A DNA stretch of 64,000 nt from Amycolatopsis anabasis (GTDB lineage Bacteria; Actinomycetota; Actinomycetes; Mycobacteriales; Pseudonocardiaceae): contig NZ_VTHK01000045.1 of assembly GCF_009765355.1 (NCBI RefSeq), positions 1-64,000 on the forward strand, given 5' to 3'. The position numbers and the translations under genes were made by a program. A model generated the notes under the pieces. That model was given only the letters and a program-made list of their open reading frames with translations, had not been told where the DNA came from and made no database searches. Positions within the stretch are counted from its first letter, which is position 1. Each line of letters begins with the position of its first letter. Shown here piece by piece: positions 26,090-34,308 of this stretch.

Positions 26090-27987
26090 CCCGCGACCTC
26101 CCCCGGGGTCAGCGAACGCTCCAGCTTCAGGTACTCGGTGCGGGACGCGGCGAGCAGATGCCGCATGCGCAGCGGGGAATCCTCGTCCGCGGCCAGGAAC
26201 GCCGCGGACAGCGCGATGTTGCGGATGCTGCCGCCGGTCACCGTGAGCTGGGCGAGGCGAGCGAAGTCGATCCCCTCGGCGGGGGTCCGGCGGGGTATGA
26301 CGTGCCGCCAGATCTCCTCGCGTTCGGTCACCGACGGGAACGGGAACTCCACCACGAACCGGATGCGGCGGAGAAACGCCTGGTCCAGCGCCTTCTTCAG
26401 GTTGGTGGTGAGGATCGCCAGCCCGCGGTAAGCCTCCATCCGCATCAGCAGGTAGCTGACCTCGAGGTTGGCGTAGCGGTCGTGGCTGTCCTTGACCTCG
26501 CTGCGTTTCCCGAACAACGCGTCCGCCTCGTCGAACAGCAGCACCGCGCCACCGCGTTCGGCCGCGTCGAAGACCCGCCGCAGGTTCTTCTCGGTCTCCC
26601 CGATGTACTTGCTGACGACCTGGGACAGATCGATCACGAACAGGTCCAGCCCCAGTTCCGCGGCCACCACCTCGGCGGCGAGGGTCTTCCCGGTGCCGCT
26701 GCCGCCGGAGAACAGCGCGGTGACCCCGAGTCCCCGGCGCAGCACGGCTTCGAAGCCCCAGTCCTGGTACACCGTGCCCCGCGCCCGCACGTGGGCGACG
26801 ATCTCGGTGAGGACGCGACGCTGCTGCCCCGTCAGCACCAGATCGTCCCACCGCGCGCGGGGTTCGATGCGGTGCCCGAGTTCGTCGAGCGCCATCCGCG
26901 CTTCGGCGAGCCCCGCCTCCCACGCCCGCGCGCGCAGCTCCCCCGGTTCCCGCGACGCGGCCCCGCCCGCCGCGCGGATCACGTGCGCGGGCAAGGAGAA
27001 CTGGGCGACCAGCCGTTTGAGTTCGTCCTCGGTGAGCGTGCGCGGCGAACCGTTCCCGGCCGAGAGCGCGGCCGCCCAGAGGTCCTGCTGTTCCGAAGGG
27101 GTCAGCGCCGGGATCGGGAACCGCGTGCGGCGGTCGTGCCCCGGCAGCGGATCCGTGCTGGCGAGCAGGACCGGCACCCCGAGCGGTTCGGCGAACGCCT
27201 CGGCCACGGCCCGGCGTTCCGCGGAAAGGTCGTCGCAGTCGACGAGCAGCGCGGCGGGCAGCAGCACGGCTTCCCGTTCCCACAACCGGCCCAGCGCGTC
27301 CCGGTCGCGCGGATCCGCGGGCAGGTCCGCCCCTTCGACGACGTGCAGGGTGAGGCCGGACGCGCGCGCCGCGGCCGCGGCCACCTCCCGCCGCGTCCGC
27401 CGGTCGGCGCCGACGAGTTCCCCGTGCGCGCGGGCGGTCGCCGCCCAGCTCGCCGCCACCCGTTCGGCCACCCGGGCGTGCGACGGGGGCAGCGCGTCCG
27501 GTTCCCCGGCGGGCGCGACCAGGCCGTGCAACCGGGTGTCCAGGTACGGGATCCCGGCGAGGAAGTGCAGGATCCGTTCGTCGATCCGCAACCGCGCGGT
27601 GGCCAGGGCACCGGAGTCGTCGAGTTCGATCAGCCGCCAGCGGCGCAGCGGCGCGACCGGGGTGAGCGCGCCCCAGTGCGGCTCGGCGAACGCGGCGAGC
27701 GCGAGGGAGAAGGTCGGGTACGCGCGCTGCGGATCGCCGCTCGCCGCCGCGCAGCGGGCCCCGGTGGTCGGGTCGATCTCCACGGCCGCGGCGAGCACGA
27801 GCACATCCCGCTCGAACGCGGTGAGCCCGAAGCACGAGCACACCGTGCCGAGCGCGCCGGCGTCGTCCGGGCGGGGCGGCTCCGGCCCCGCGTCCCGGCG
27901 TCCGGCGTGCGCGTCCACCCGGGCCAGCACGGCGCGCACGGCCTCGGCGAGCGCCTGCCGGTGCGGTTCCTCCCGGGTGGTGGCCAT
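26080..27987 (-). CDS. AAA+ ATPase of the eCIS (Afp15-like)
   Basis: The product is 635 aa. A poorly conserved N-terminal ~370 residues contain a degenerate nucleotide-binding-like domain (LTLHVVEGADLP ... AVLLPAALLVDCDDLS). The active AAA+ module follows, with Walker A GGSGTGKT at 428-435, Walker B VLLFDEAD around 482-489, a TTNLKK sensor-1 strand near 527-532 and an RRIRF arginine-finger region near 540-544. Such ATPases occur in nearly all Afp/PVC-like clusters and are needed for particle assembly or cargo loading, acting in the cytosol. The gene starts 4 bases after the DUF4255 gene. Confidence 0.9.
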   Translation of the reverse strand: MATTREEPHRQALAEAVRAVLARVDAHAGRRDAGPEPPRPDDAGALGTVCSCFGLTAFERDVLVLAAAVEIDPTTGARCAAASGDPQRAYPTFSLALAAFAEPHWGALTPVAPLRRWRLIELDDSGALATARLRIDERILHFLAGIPYLDTRLHGLVAPAGEPDALPPSHARVAERVAASWAATARAHGELVGADRRTRREVAAAAARASGLTLHVVEGADLPADPRDRDALGRLWEREAVLLPAALLVDCDDLSAERRAVAEAFAEPLGVPVLLASTDPLPGHDRRTRFPIPALTPSEQQDLWAAALSAGNGSPRTLTEDELKRLVAQFSLPAHVIRAAGGAASREPGELRARAWEAGLAEARMALDELGHRIEPRARWDDLVLTGQQRRVLTEIVAHVRARGTVYQDWGFEAVLRRGLGVTALFSGGSGTGKTLAAEVVAAELGLDLFVIDLSQVVSKYIGETEKNLRRVFDAAERGGAVLLFDEADALFGKRSEVKDSHDRYANLEVSYLLMRMEAYRGLAILTTNLKKALDQAFLRRIRFVVEFPFPSVTEREEIWRHVIPRRTPAEGIDFARLAQLTVTGGSIRNIALSAAFLAADEDSPLRMRHLLAASRTEYLKLERSLTPGEVAGWV

Positions 27988-27991
27988 GACC

Positions 27992-29233
27992 TCACGCCCC
28001 CAGGGTGACCGTCGGCGCGCGCAGATCGCCCTGCGGCAGCGTGGGCACCCCGTCGACCTGCGCCCGCACCAGGTAGCTCGCGCGCCGCACGGTCGGCAGC
28101 GGCACGCGGACGGTGTCCTCCGCGCCGGGCGGCCGGTCGAGCGGAACGGGTGCGGTGAGCCGGTAGCTCGCCGCGGCCCGGTCCGCCGGCGGGTCCAACT
28201 CGTCGAGCAGGATCTGCACCCGCTGGTCGCGGCGGACCGGCATGTCGAACCGGACGGTCAGGATCGGCGGCGTGCCCCCGGATTCCACCGGTTCCAGTAC
28301 CCGGGGCTGCCGGACGACCGGGACCACGTTGGACTCGATCACCTTGCGCAGCAAGCGGTCCTCGGCACGCAGATCGTGCACCACCTGGACCGGGTAGATC
28401 CCGGGCGGCAGCGCGCGCACCGGCTCCCCGGCCAGGGTGAACACCACGCGCTCGTTCCCGACGCTCGTCGGCGCCACCACCAGGTCGCCGATGCGCACGG
28501 CGACACCGTCGCCGGTCAGCGCGGCGCCTTCGAGCCACACCTCGCTCCCGGCCGGCACCGGCCCTTCGACCGGCAGGTCCGAGGACCCCTGGGGCCGCGA
28601 CACCAGCCGCTCGATCACCGGGCGGCCACCGGCGACCGCGCGCACCGTGCGCCGCAGCACCGGTTTGCCCGCGACCGGCGTTCCCCGGCCGTCCACCACC
28701 ACGGCCGTGGCCTCGTACACCACGGAAAGCGCGTACGGGGTCTGGAAGAGCATCGACCAGAGCTTCGACAGATCGTCCAGATCCAGCTTGCTCGGGGTGA
28801 ACCGGACCGCCTGCGGTGAACTGGCGAGATCCGCCCCGGCCAGGTAGGGCCGGGCCGCCGCGCTCTCGATGTCCACCCGCGACAGAATCGGTTCCTCGTT
28901 CAGGCCGCGCACGATGGAGCCGAGCATGCGCTGCGGTTCGAGGGTGTCCTCGTTGCCGTAGCAGCTGATCAGGTAGTGCAGGTCCAGGGCGGCGTGTGCC
29001 TTGGCGATCAGCGTGCCGTCGGCGGCTCTCGTGGGCGCGTCCCGGTTGCGCAGCGCGGCGTTCGGCGTGATCTGGTACAGGAACACCGTGACGAGCGGCT
29101 CCGCGGGCGGTTCGGCGGGCGGTTTCACCGGCCGGACGCGCGCGCCGATCGGATCGCCGTCGGCCTGCAACGCCCGGGCGATCAACTGGCACAACGCCTC
29201 GGTGGCCTGCGCGATGGCGAGGTGGTTGCTCAT
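27992..29233 (-). CDS. DUF4255 / Pvc16-like tail-terminator protein
   Basis: The product is 413 aa. The first ~190 residues carry the DUF4255 (Pvc16 N-terminal) pattern: IAQATEALCQLIARAL, VTVFLYQITPNAALRNRD, LDLHYLISCYGNEDTLEPQRMLGSIVRGLNEEPIL and KLWSMLFQTPYALSVVYEATAVVVD. In Afp/PVC particles this family caps the far end of tube and sheath and fixes particle length. The remaining ~210 residues are beta-rich, with repeated Ig-like segments (VWLEGAALTGDGVAVRIGDL). ATG 29233 has GGAGGAG upstream and overlaps the preceding stop (ATGA). Confidence 0.85.
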   Translation of the reverse strand: MSNHLAIAQATEALCQLIARALQADGDPIGARVRPVKPPAEPPAEPLVTVFLYQITPNAALRNRDAPTRAADGTLIAKAHAALDLHYLISCYGNEDTLEPQRMLGSIVRGLNEEPILSRVDIESAAARPYLAGADLASSPQAVRFTPSKLDLDDLSKLWSMLFQTPYALSVVYEATAVVVDGRGTPVAGKPVLRRTVRAVAGGRPVIERLVSRPQGSSDLPVEGPVPAGSEVWLEGAALTGDGVAVRIGDLVVAPTSVGNERVVFTLAGEPVRALPPGIYPVQVVHDLRAEDRLLRKVIESNVVPVVRQPRVLEPVESGGTPPILTVRFDMPVRRDQRVQILLDELDPPADRAAASYRLTAPVPLDRPPGAEDTVRVPLPTVRRASYLVRAQVDGVPTLPQGDLRAPTVTLGA

Positions 29234-29907
29234 CGACTCCTCCTCGCCAGGTACCGGTCGAGTCCGACTTCCGGCGCCGGACGCGCGGTTCGCGGCGGCG
29301 GCTTCGGGGGCTGCGCACCGGCGGCCGTCACCGCGAGCTTGCCGATGGTGACCCGCACGACCCGTTCCGCGGCGGGCTGTTCCCCCCGGCGCTCGGCGTC
29401 CCGAGCGGCCTCGGCCGCCACGACCTCGCGCACCGGACGCGCGCGGGTTTTGTCCACAACGGACGGTCGGACCGGTTCGTTCGCGCGAGCCACGGGGAGT
29501 TCCGGCCGGGGTTCCGGGGAGTCCGGCGGAACCGGCGCGGGGGCGACCAGGGTGCGGTGGATCTCCAGGTGTTCGACGACCTGCCGCACGGTCTCGGTCA
29601 CCTGCGCCCGCCGGACCGGTTCCGCGCGCACCTCGCCGCGCCGTTCCGGTGGCGCACCGGCCGGACGCGGTGCGGGGGCACTGCCCGACAAGGGTGGCGC
29701 GCTCGCCCGGGGCGGCGCCGGGCGCGGTTCGGGCGCGGTTTCCGGTTCCGGTGCCGTGGCACGGGTTTCGTCGAGGACGACGAGTTCGTCCCACTCCAGC
29801 GGCTGGGCCCGTTCGAACGGGTTGGGCAGCCGCGGCCGGACCTTCGGCGCGGGCTCCGATTCGGCGAACCCGGCCCGCGTCACCAAGCGGTCGAAGAAAT
29901 CACGCAT
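29230..29907 (-). CDS. Pro/Ala/Glu-rich eCIS accessory protein, unrecognised
   Basis: The 225-aa product begins MRDFFDRLVTRAGF and then becomes low-complexity Pro/Ala/Arg/Glu for most of its length. Two short ordered-looking parts are visible: TETVRQVVEHLEIHRTLV (about 103-120) and the C-terminal VVRVTIGKLAVTA ... GLDRYLARR. There is no signal peptide, no membrane segment and no catalytic motif. It overlaps the Cys4 gene by 8 bases upstream and the DUF4255 gene downstream (ATGA), so it is expressed with the particle. A flexible linker or assembly scaffold is possible. Confidence 0.6.
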   Translation of the reverse strand: MRDFFDRLVTRAGFAESEPAPKVRPRLPNPFERAQPLEWDELVVLDETRATAPEPETAPEPRPAPPRASAPPLSGSAPAPRPAGAPPERRGEVRAEPVRRAQVTETVRQVVEHLEIHRTLVAPAPVPPDSPEPRPELPVARANEPVRPSVVDKTRARPVREVVAAEAARDAERRGEQPAAERVVRVTIGKLAVTAAGAQPPKPPPRTARPAPEVGLDRYLARRSR

Positions 29908-30625
29908 GTCCGGCCAGCTCCAGGTAGTAACGCCGCCGCAGCGGGCTCAGCGCCAGGATTTCCGGTTCGCTCCAGCCGACCGCGCGCGCGAGCTGGTAGA
30001 CCTCGAGCAGCGTCGCGCGGGCCCAGGAATCCAGCTCCGCCCACAGGCAGGACGCGATGTCCAGTTCGGCCCGGTTCCGGTGGCCGCATTCCGGGCAGAT
30101 GACGTCCAGCCGGATGTCGGCGCACGGATCCGCCTCCGCCGCGGTCTCGGTCAGCCGCCGCTGGATGTCGGCGGGCAGTTCCCCGGACGGCATCGGCTTT
30201 CCCGCCCGCTTCGCCTCCGCCACGCACCGCGACAGCAGCACCGCGCGTGCCTCGGCGGCGGTCGCGGCCCGGGCCGCCGCGAGCAGGTCACCAGACGTGG
30301 GCAGCCGCAGGACGACCGTCCAGTCGCCGCTGGTGACCACGATCGGTTCCGGGTCCGGGGCCCGCATCCCGGTCACCGCCTCGGTGTCGAAGTCGAACTC
30401 CAGTTCCTCGGCGCATTCCGGGCAGGCGTACCGCACCGGGATCCGGGCGCCGAACAGCGATCGGCGCAGCGCGAACAGGTCCACGTCGCGCCGGCCCACC
30501 GGCACCGCGAGCAGTTCGTCCACAGTGGCCGGACGGGCCACCGCGTGCAGCAGCAGCGCGCGCTCGGCATCCCCCGCCGCCGCACCCGACTCCCACACGG
30601 CGAGCAGGTCCTTCCCCGGCAGCAT
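29900..30625 (-). CDS. Cys4 zinc-ribbon baseplate-type protein (possible T4 gp26-like)
   Basis: The 241-aa product carries two CPEC knuckles, Cys68-Cys71 and Cys177-Cys180, which together should bind one zinc ion. Between them lies a helical part. The N-terminal MLPGKDLLAVWESGAAAGDAERALLLHA and C-terminal SEPEILALSPLRRRYYLELA suggest a helical baseplate component. Position right after the tube gene and overall plan fit eCIS proteins annotated as T4-type baseplate proteins, but I see no diagnostic motif. ATG 30625 is two bases after the tube stop. The longer open frame upstream lies inside the tube gene. Confidence 0.6.
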   Translation of the reverse strand: MLPGKDLLAVWESGAAAGDAERALLLHAVARPATVDELLAVPVGRRDVDLFALRRSLFGARIPVRYACPECAEELEFDFDTEAVTGMRAPDPEPIVVTSGDWTVVLRLPTSGDLLAAARAATAAEARAVLLSRCVAEAKRAGKPMPSGELPADIQRRLTETAAEADPCADIRLDVICPECGHRNRAELDIASCLWAELDSWARATLLEVYQLARAVGWSEPEILALSPLRRRYYLELAGHA

Positions 30626-30627
30626 CG

Positions 30628-31152
30628 CTAGGCCGGGAGCGTGAACGAAGGCTCTTCCGGTTCCGGCACCTCGGCGTCCCGTTCCCAGCCCTCGCATTCC
30701 AGCTTCAGGCTCTGGATGGCGACCGCGTTGGCGTTCGCGTCCATCTCACCCAGGATCTGGTACTCGCTCGGCCACGCGCGGTAGATCTTGTAGGCCACCG
30801 CGACCTGACCGGCCTCGTTGAGCACCTGGATGACGATGTTCTTGCGGAAGTCCCGCAACGACGACTCGGTGCCGCGGCCCGCGCCGACCAGCCAGACCTT
30901 GTTGGCCCAGCGGTCGAACTCCGGATCGTGCGTGACGCCGCGCTCCAGGGTGATCGCCTCGAACTCGATCCGTCCCGCGGACTTCCGGGGCGAACTGGAG
31001 TCGCCGCCGCTGCGGTGCTTGACGACCTCGGAGGTCCGCTTCAACGGGCTGATCTTGCTGACCCCGGCGACCGTCTTCCCGTCCCACAGCACGAGGAACT
31101 TGAAGTTCTTGTACGGGTCGAAACGTTGTGCGTTAACGGTGAACTCAGCCAT
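30628..31152 (-). CDS. contractile-system inner tube protein (Hcp/gp19-like)
   Basis: The 174-aa product has the T4-gp19-like tube signature: DPYKNFKFLVLWDGKTVAGVSKISPLKRTSEVVKHRSGG near residues 11-50, then IEFEAITLERGVTHDPEFDRWANKV, and VIQVLNEAGQVAVAYKIYRAWPSEYQILGEMDANANAVAIQSLKLECEGWERD. The length is normal. It polymerises into hexameric rings inside the sheath. Only one tube gene is present, where Afp-like clusters can have several. The start is 11 bases after the sheath stop, so the two most abundant parts are adjacent and promoter-proximal. Confidence 0.95.
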   Translation of the reverse strand: MAEFTVNAQRFDPYKNFKFLVLWDGKTVAGVSKISPLKRTSEVVKHRSGGDSSSPRKSAGRIEFEAITLERGVTHDPEFDRWANKVWLVGAGRGTESSLRDFRKNIVIQVLNEAGQVAVAYKIYRAWPSEYQILGEMDANANAVAIQSLKLECEGWERDAEVPEPEEPSFTLPA

Positions 31153-31163
31153 GACAACCGCCC

Positions 31164-32978
31164 CTAGACCTGGATTTGGCCAGCCATCTGCTCGATCTTG
31201 ATGATCACGAACTCCGCGGGCTTGAGCGGCGCGAAGCCGACGAGGATGTTGACCACGCCGCGGTTGATGTCGTCCTGCGTGGTCGTGGTCCGGTCGCATT
31301 TCACGAAGTAGGCGTCGCGCGCGGAGGCGCCCTGGAACGCGCCCTGCAGGAACAGCGTGTGCAGGAACGCGCCCACGTTGAGCCGGATCTGGCTCCAGAG
31401 CGGTTCGTCGTTCGGTTCGAACACCACCCATTTCGTGCCGCGGTACAGGCTTTCCTCAAGGAAGAGCGCGGTCCGCCGGACCGGGACGTACTTCCACTGC
31501 GAGGCGAGCTGATCGGCGCCCGCGAGGGTGCGCGCGCCCCACACCACCGGCCCGATGACCGGGAAACCGCGCAGCGCGTTCAGGCCGAGCGGGTTGATCA
31601 GGCCGTTCTCCTCGTCGGTGAGCGGTACGGTCAGCGCGCGTACCCCGGACAGCCCGGCCTCGGTGCCCGCGGGCGCCTTCCACACCCCGCGATCGGTGTC
31701 GGTCCGCGCGTAGATTCCCGCGATGGCCCCGGAGGGCGGGAAGTCCCGCAGCCGTCCGGTGAGCGAATCGGTCAGCTGGATGTGCGGGAAGTACAGCGCC
31801 GCGTGGTCGCTGCGGACCGCGTCGAATGCGGCGAGGCCCGCCCGCGCCTTCTCCAGCGTGGTCCAGGAGCTCGGGCTGTCCACGATGAAGAACATGCGCT
31901 TGGTCTCGCACAGGGCGATCGCCTGCTCGATCACCGCGATCCGCGTGCTGTCGAGTTCGGGCCCGGCGAGTTCGGGAATCACCAACAGGTTCACGTCTTC
32001 CACGGCGCGCAGGGCGTGGATCCCGGTCTTCTGGTCCGCGTTGCCGATGAAGTCGGCGCCGGTGGGAGCCGTGCCGTCCGCGCCCCCGGTGAGCGGATAC
32101 GCGGGCGCGCGCACCGATCCGGCCAGGCCCAGGGTGGTCGCCGCCTGGCCGGACAACCGGAGCTCACCGGCGGGCGTGCCGGCGAGCGCCTGCAAGCGCT
32201 TTCCCCGGACGTGCACGCGCGCCGCGGCGAAGTCGCGGTTGCTCGCGGCGACCCCGCGGAGCTTGCGTTCCAGCAGCAGCGCCAGTTCGGCCAGGTTCTT
32301 CGGTTTGGGATCGTCGGCGGTGTAGAGCGTGAACGTGTGCGTCTCGTCGCCGACCGCCGCGTCGAGCGGCTGGTCGGCCACATCGGGCAGGGGCCCCTCG
32401 AACGGGTTCGAGACCGTGCCCGAGTAGGCCGGTGTCGCGGCATCGCTTTCGACGGTCAGCGTGACCGCTTCGGAAGCGGAGTTGACCACGGCCGCGGCGA
32501 ACCGCGGTGATTCCGCGTCGATCGACAGGTCGCGGAAGGTTTCGCGCACCGCCCCGCTCGAATCGAAGATCCGGAGGTCGAAGCCGTCCGGTGTGGAGCC
32601 CGGGTCGACCGCGACCCGGAGTCCGTCACCCCAGACTCCCGGATCCCGGGCGAAGGCCCGGAAGGACGCGGCCTGCCCGGTGCCCGCGACTTCGACCTGG
32701 GACTTCACCGCGTCGTGCGCCAGGCGCAGCACGACCGCGACGGAGCCGCCCTTGAGAAAGAACTGCTGGACCGCGTAACTCACCGGACTGGCCGCGGCGA
32801 GCCCGCCGAACCGGCGCTCGTAGTCGGCGAAGCTGGTGATCGTGACCGGGGTGTCCACCGGGCCGCGGGCGGTGTAGCCGACGAACGCCGTGACCGACGT
32901 CGAGACTCCGGTGATCGTGCGGACGGTGCTGGGAAGTTCTTCGATGTAGACGCCTGGGTAGGTGGGTGTAACCGGCAT
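31164..32978 (-). CDS. contractile sheath protein
   Basis: The 604-aa product starts MPVTPTYPGVYIEELPSTVRTITGVSTSVTAFVGYTARGP, the conserved N-terminus of contractile tail sheaths. The C-terminus carries RRTALFLEESLYRGTKWVVFEPNDEPLWSQIRLNVGAFLHTLFLQGAFQG and DINRGVVNILVGFAPLKPAEFVIIKIEQ, the conserved sheath core with the interlocking C-terminal arm. The middle (about 190-330) is a less conserved, surface-exposed insertion. It forms the outer contractile tube. ATG 32978 has GGAGGT five bases upstream, held in a hairpin (32983-32999). It is the first gene of the operon. Confidence 0.95.
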   Translation of the reverse strand: MPVTPTYPGVYIEELPSTVRTITGVSTSVTAFVGYTARGPVDTPVTITSFADYERRFGGLAAASPVSYAVQQFFLKGGSVAVVLRLAHDAVKSQVEVAGTGQAASFRAFARDPGVWGDGLRVAVDPGSTPDGFDLRIFDSSGAVRETFRDLSIDAESPRFAAAVVNSASEAVTLTVESDAATPAYSGTVSNPFEGPLPDVADQPLDAAVGDETHTFTLYTADDPKPKNLAELALLLERKLRGVAASNRDFAAARVHVRGKRLQALAGTPAGELRLSGQAATTLGLAGSVRAPAYPLTGGADGTAPTGADFIGNADQKTGIHALRAVEDVNLLVIPELAGPELDSTRIAVIEQAIALCETKRMFFIVDSPSSWTTLEKARAGLAAFDAVRSDHAALYFPHIQLTDSLTGRLRDFPPSGAIAGIYARTDTDRGVWKAPAGTEAGLSGVRALTVPLTDEENGLINPLGLNALRGFPVIGPVVWGARTLAGADQLASQWKYVPVRRTALFLEESLYRGTKWVVFEPNDEPLWSQIRLNVGAFLHTLFLQGAFQGASARDAYFVKCDRTTTTQDDINRGVVNILVGFAPLKPAEFVIIKIEQMAGQIQV

Positions 32979-32982
32979 GGCA

Positions 32983-32999
32983 CCTCCATTGCGTGGAGG
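32983..32999 (-). promoter_or_regulatory. hairpin covering the sheath ribosome-binding site
   Basis: On the mRNA a 6-bp perfect stem CCTCCA/TGGAGG with a CGCAA loop places the GGAGG ribosome-binding site of the sheath gene in a duplex, ending four bases before the ATG. Pairing would reduce translation initiation unless it is opened. Confidence 0.55.
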
Positions 33000-33124
33000 G
33001 CACCACAGCAGACGAGAAGAATGAGAAGCGTGCGAAACCCTGGCGGCGTCGCGTGAATTCGGCGCCGTCACCCCGGGGACACCTCTTGCCCTCCCACCAG
33101 TGGTGCCACTTCAGCCCGCTACAA

Positions 33125-33153
33125 GTCCTACCGCCGTTCCGAAGCAGTGTCAA
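33125..33153 (-). promoter_or_regulatory. probable sigma70-type promoter of the eCIS operon
   Basis: Reading the minus strand, a perfect TTGACA (33153-33148) is followed after exactly 17 bases by TAGGAC (33130-33125). The predicted start is near 33118, giving a ~140-base leader before the sheath ATG at 32978. It lies in the only long gap upstream of the operon. Confidence 0.6.
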
Positions 33154-33265
33154 TGATCACACAAGATCTAAAATGATCCAGTGGAAAACGACCTTTTCCG
33201 AAAATGATCTCCCGAACTCGACCGAAGATCGACTTAAGCGATCTTGCTGGCATACAAGGAAGATC
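33152..33265. promoter_or_regulatory. AT-rich GATC-motif tract upstream of the eCIS promoter
   Basis: Seven GATC tetramers begin at 33155, 33165, 33175, 33206, 33227, 33240 and 33262. Three are within AATGATC (33152, 33172, 33203), spaced 20 and 31 bp apart. The first overlaps the -35 box. GAAGATCGAC occurs twice (from 33224 and 33259). The tract is clearly lower in GC than its surroundings. This is a candidate binding region for a regulator of injection-system expression. Confidence 0.5.
33225..33245. promoter_or_regulatory. dyad AAGATCG-N7-CGATCTT
   Basis: Perfect 7-bp inverted arms with the spacer ACTTAAG, about 70 bp upstream of the -35 box of the eCIS promoter. The spacing fits a dimeric helix-turn-helix regulator. 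Alternatively it may end transcription of the DMT gene lying 92 bases upstream. Confidence 0.5.
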
Positions 33266-33336
33266 GACATCACCGGCCCGCGCGGAGTCTGTTCGGAAAT
33301 GGACGGTCGCCCCTGAAAATCGCGCGCGATAATTGG

Positions 33337-34230
33337 TCAGTTCCTAACCGCCGGTTTTCGAAAGATCGGCTCGCTGCCATTTCCGGCGGCGCGCACCTCG
33401 GCGGCGACGGCGGCCACGATCGCCGCGGCACCGGCCAGGCCCGCGAGGTGGCAGGGTTCGCCGAGGACGACAACGCCGACCAAGTAGGCGACCACCGGTA
33501 CGGCGTAGGCGTAGGTGCTCACCACGGCGACCGGGGCCGCGCGCAGGAGCCGGTTGTAGAGCGCGAACCCGGCAAGCGAGTCGACGAGCACCAGATACCC
33601 GAAGGCGAGCCAGGAACCGGCGCTGACCGCCGCGGGCGTCAGGTCGCCGGGCTCACCCAGGACGGCACCGAGGACGAGGAGCACCGACCCACCTGACAGC
33701 AGCTGGACGACGGTCGCGGCTCGCGGCTCGGGCAACGAGGCCGACCGCGACGCCCACAGCGTCCCACCGGCCCAGGCGATCGCGGCGCCGACCACGACCA
33801 GGCTCCACACCGACCAGGCGACGCCACCGCCCGAATCGGCGACCAGCACCGCCGCCACCCCGGCGAACCCGAGCAGCAGCCGGGCCACCCCGGCCACGCC
33901 CGGCCGGTCGCCGATCGCGGCCCGCAGCACCACGACCCACAAGGGGACGGCGGCGACCAGCAGCGCGGCGGTCCCGGCGAACACGTGCCGCACGGCGACC
34001 GCGATCGCGCCCTGGGCGCCGAGCAGGCAGGTTCCGATTCCCGCGGCGGCGACCGCCTGCCGCCGGGTCAGCCCGCGCAGCGCCGCCGGGCGCGCGGCGG
34101 CGAGCACGGCCCCGGCCACCACGAAGATCGTTCCCGAGGCCAGCAGCGGCGGCAGCGTGCCCACCATCACCCGCATCGCCGGCAACGACGTACCCCAGCA
34201 CAGCCACAGTCCGATCATCGCCACGAGCAC
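33337..34230 (-). CDS. EamA/DMT-family transporter (RhaT/YedA type)
   Basis: The 297-aa product has ten hydrophobic segments arranged as two EamA halves, with LWLCWGTSLPAMRV at the N-terminus and YLVLVDSLAGFALYNRLLRAAPVAVVSTYAYAVPVVAYLVGVVVLGEP in the second half, the standard DMT pattern. It probably exports a small metabolite or amino acid from the cytosol, substrate unknown. It is divergent from the LysR-type gene 78 bases away, which is its likely regulator. The eCIS promoter begins just past its stop. Confidence 0.85.
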   Translation of the reverse strand: MLVAMIGLWLCWGTSLPAMRVMVGTLPPLLASGTIFVVAGAVLAAARPAALRGLTRRQAVAAAGIGTCLLGAQGAIAVAVRHVFAGTAALLVAAVPLWVVVLRAAIGDRPGVAGVARLLLGFAGVAAVLVADSGGGVAWSVWSLVVVGAAIAWAGGTLWASRSASLPEPRAATVVQLLSGGSVLLVLGAVLGEPGDLTPAAVSAGSWLAFGYLVLVDSLAGFALYNRLLRAAPVAVVSTYAYAVPVVAYLVGVVVLGEPCHLAGLAGAAAIVAAVAAEVRAAGNGSEPIFRKPAVRN

Positions 34231-34308
34231 CTCACCAGCACAGCCGAACAGTGGCTATGTGTCCAACGACTACTCGTCATACGCCGCATGCGCTGAGATC
34301 ATGGCCGG

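Noticed and set aside
4387..33071. Prophage
   Set aside because: Tail-like genes only; no capsid, terminase, portal, integrase, replication or lysis genes and no attachment sites seen.
4387..33071. Type VI secretion system
   Set aside because: No TssJLM membrane complex or ClpV; the AAA+ protein, DUF4255 protein and single-type sheath fit eCIS.
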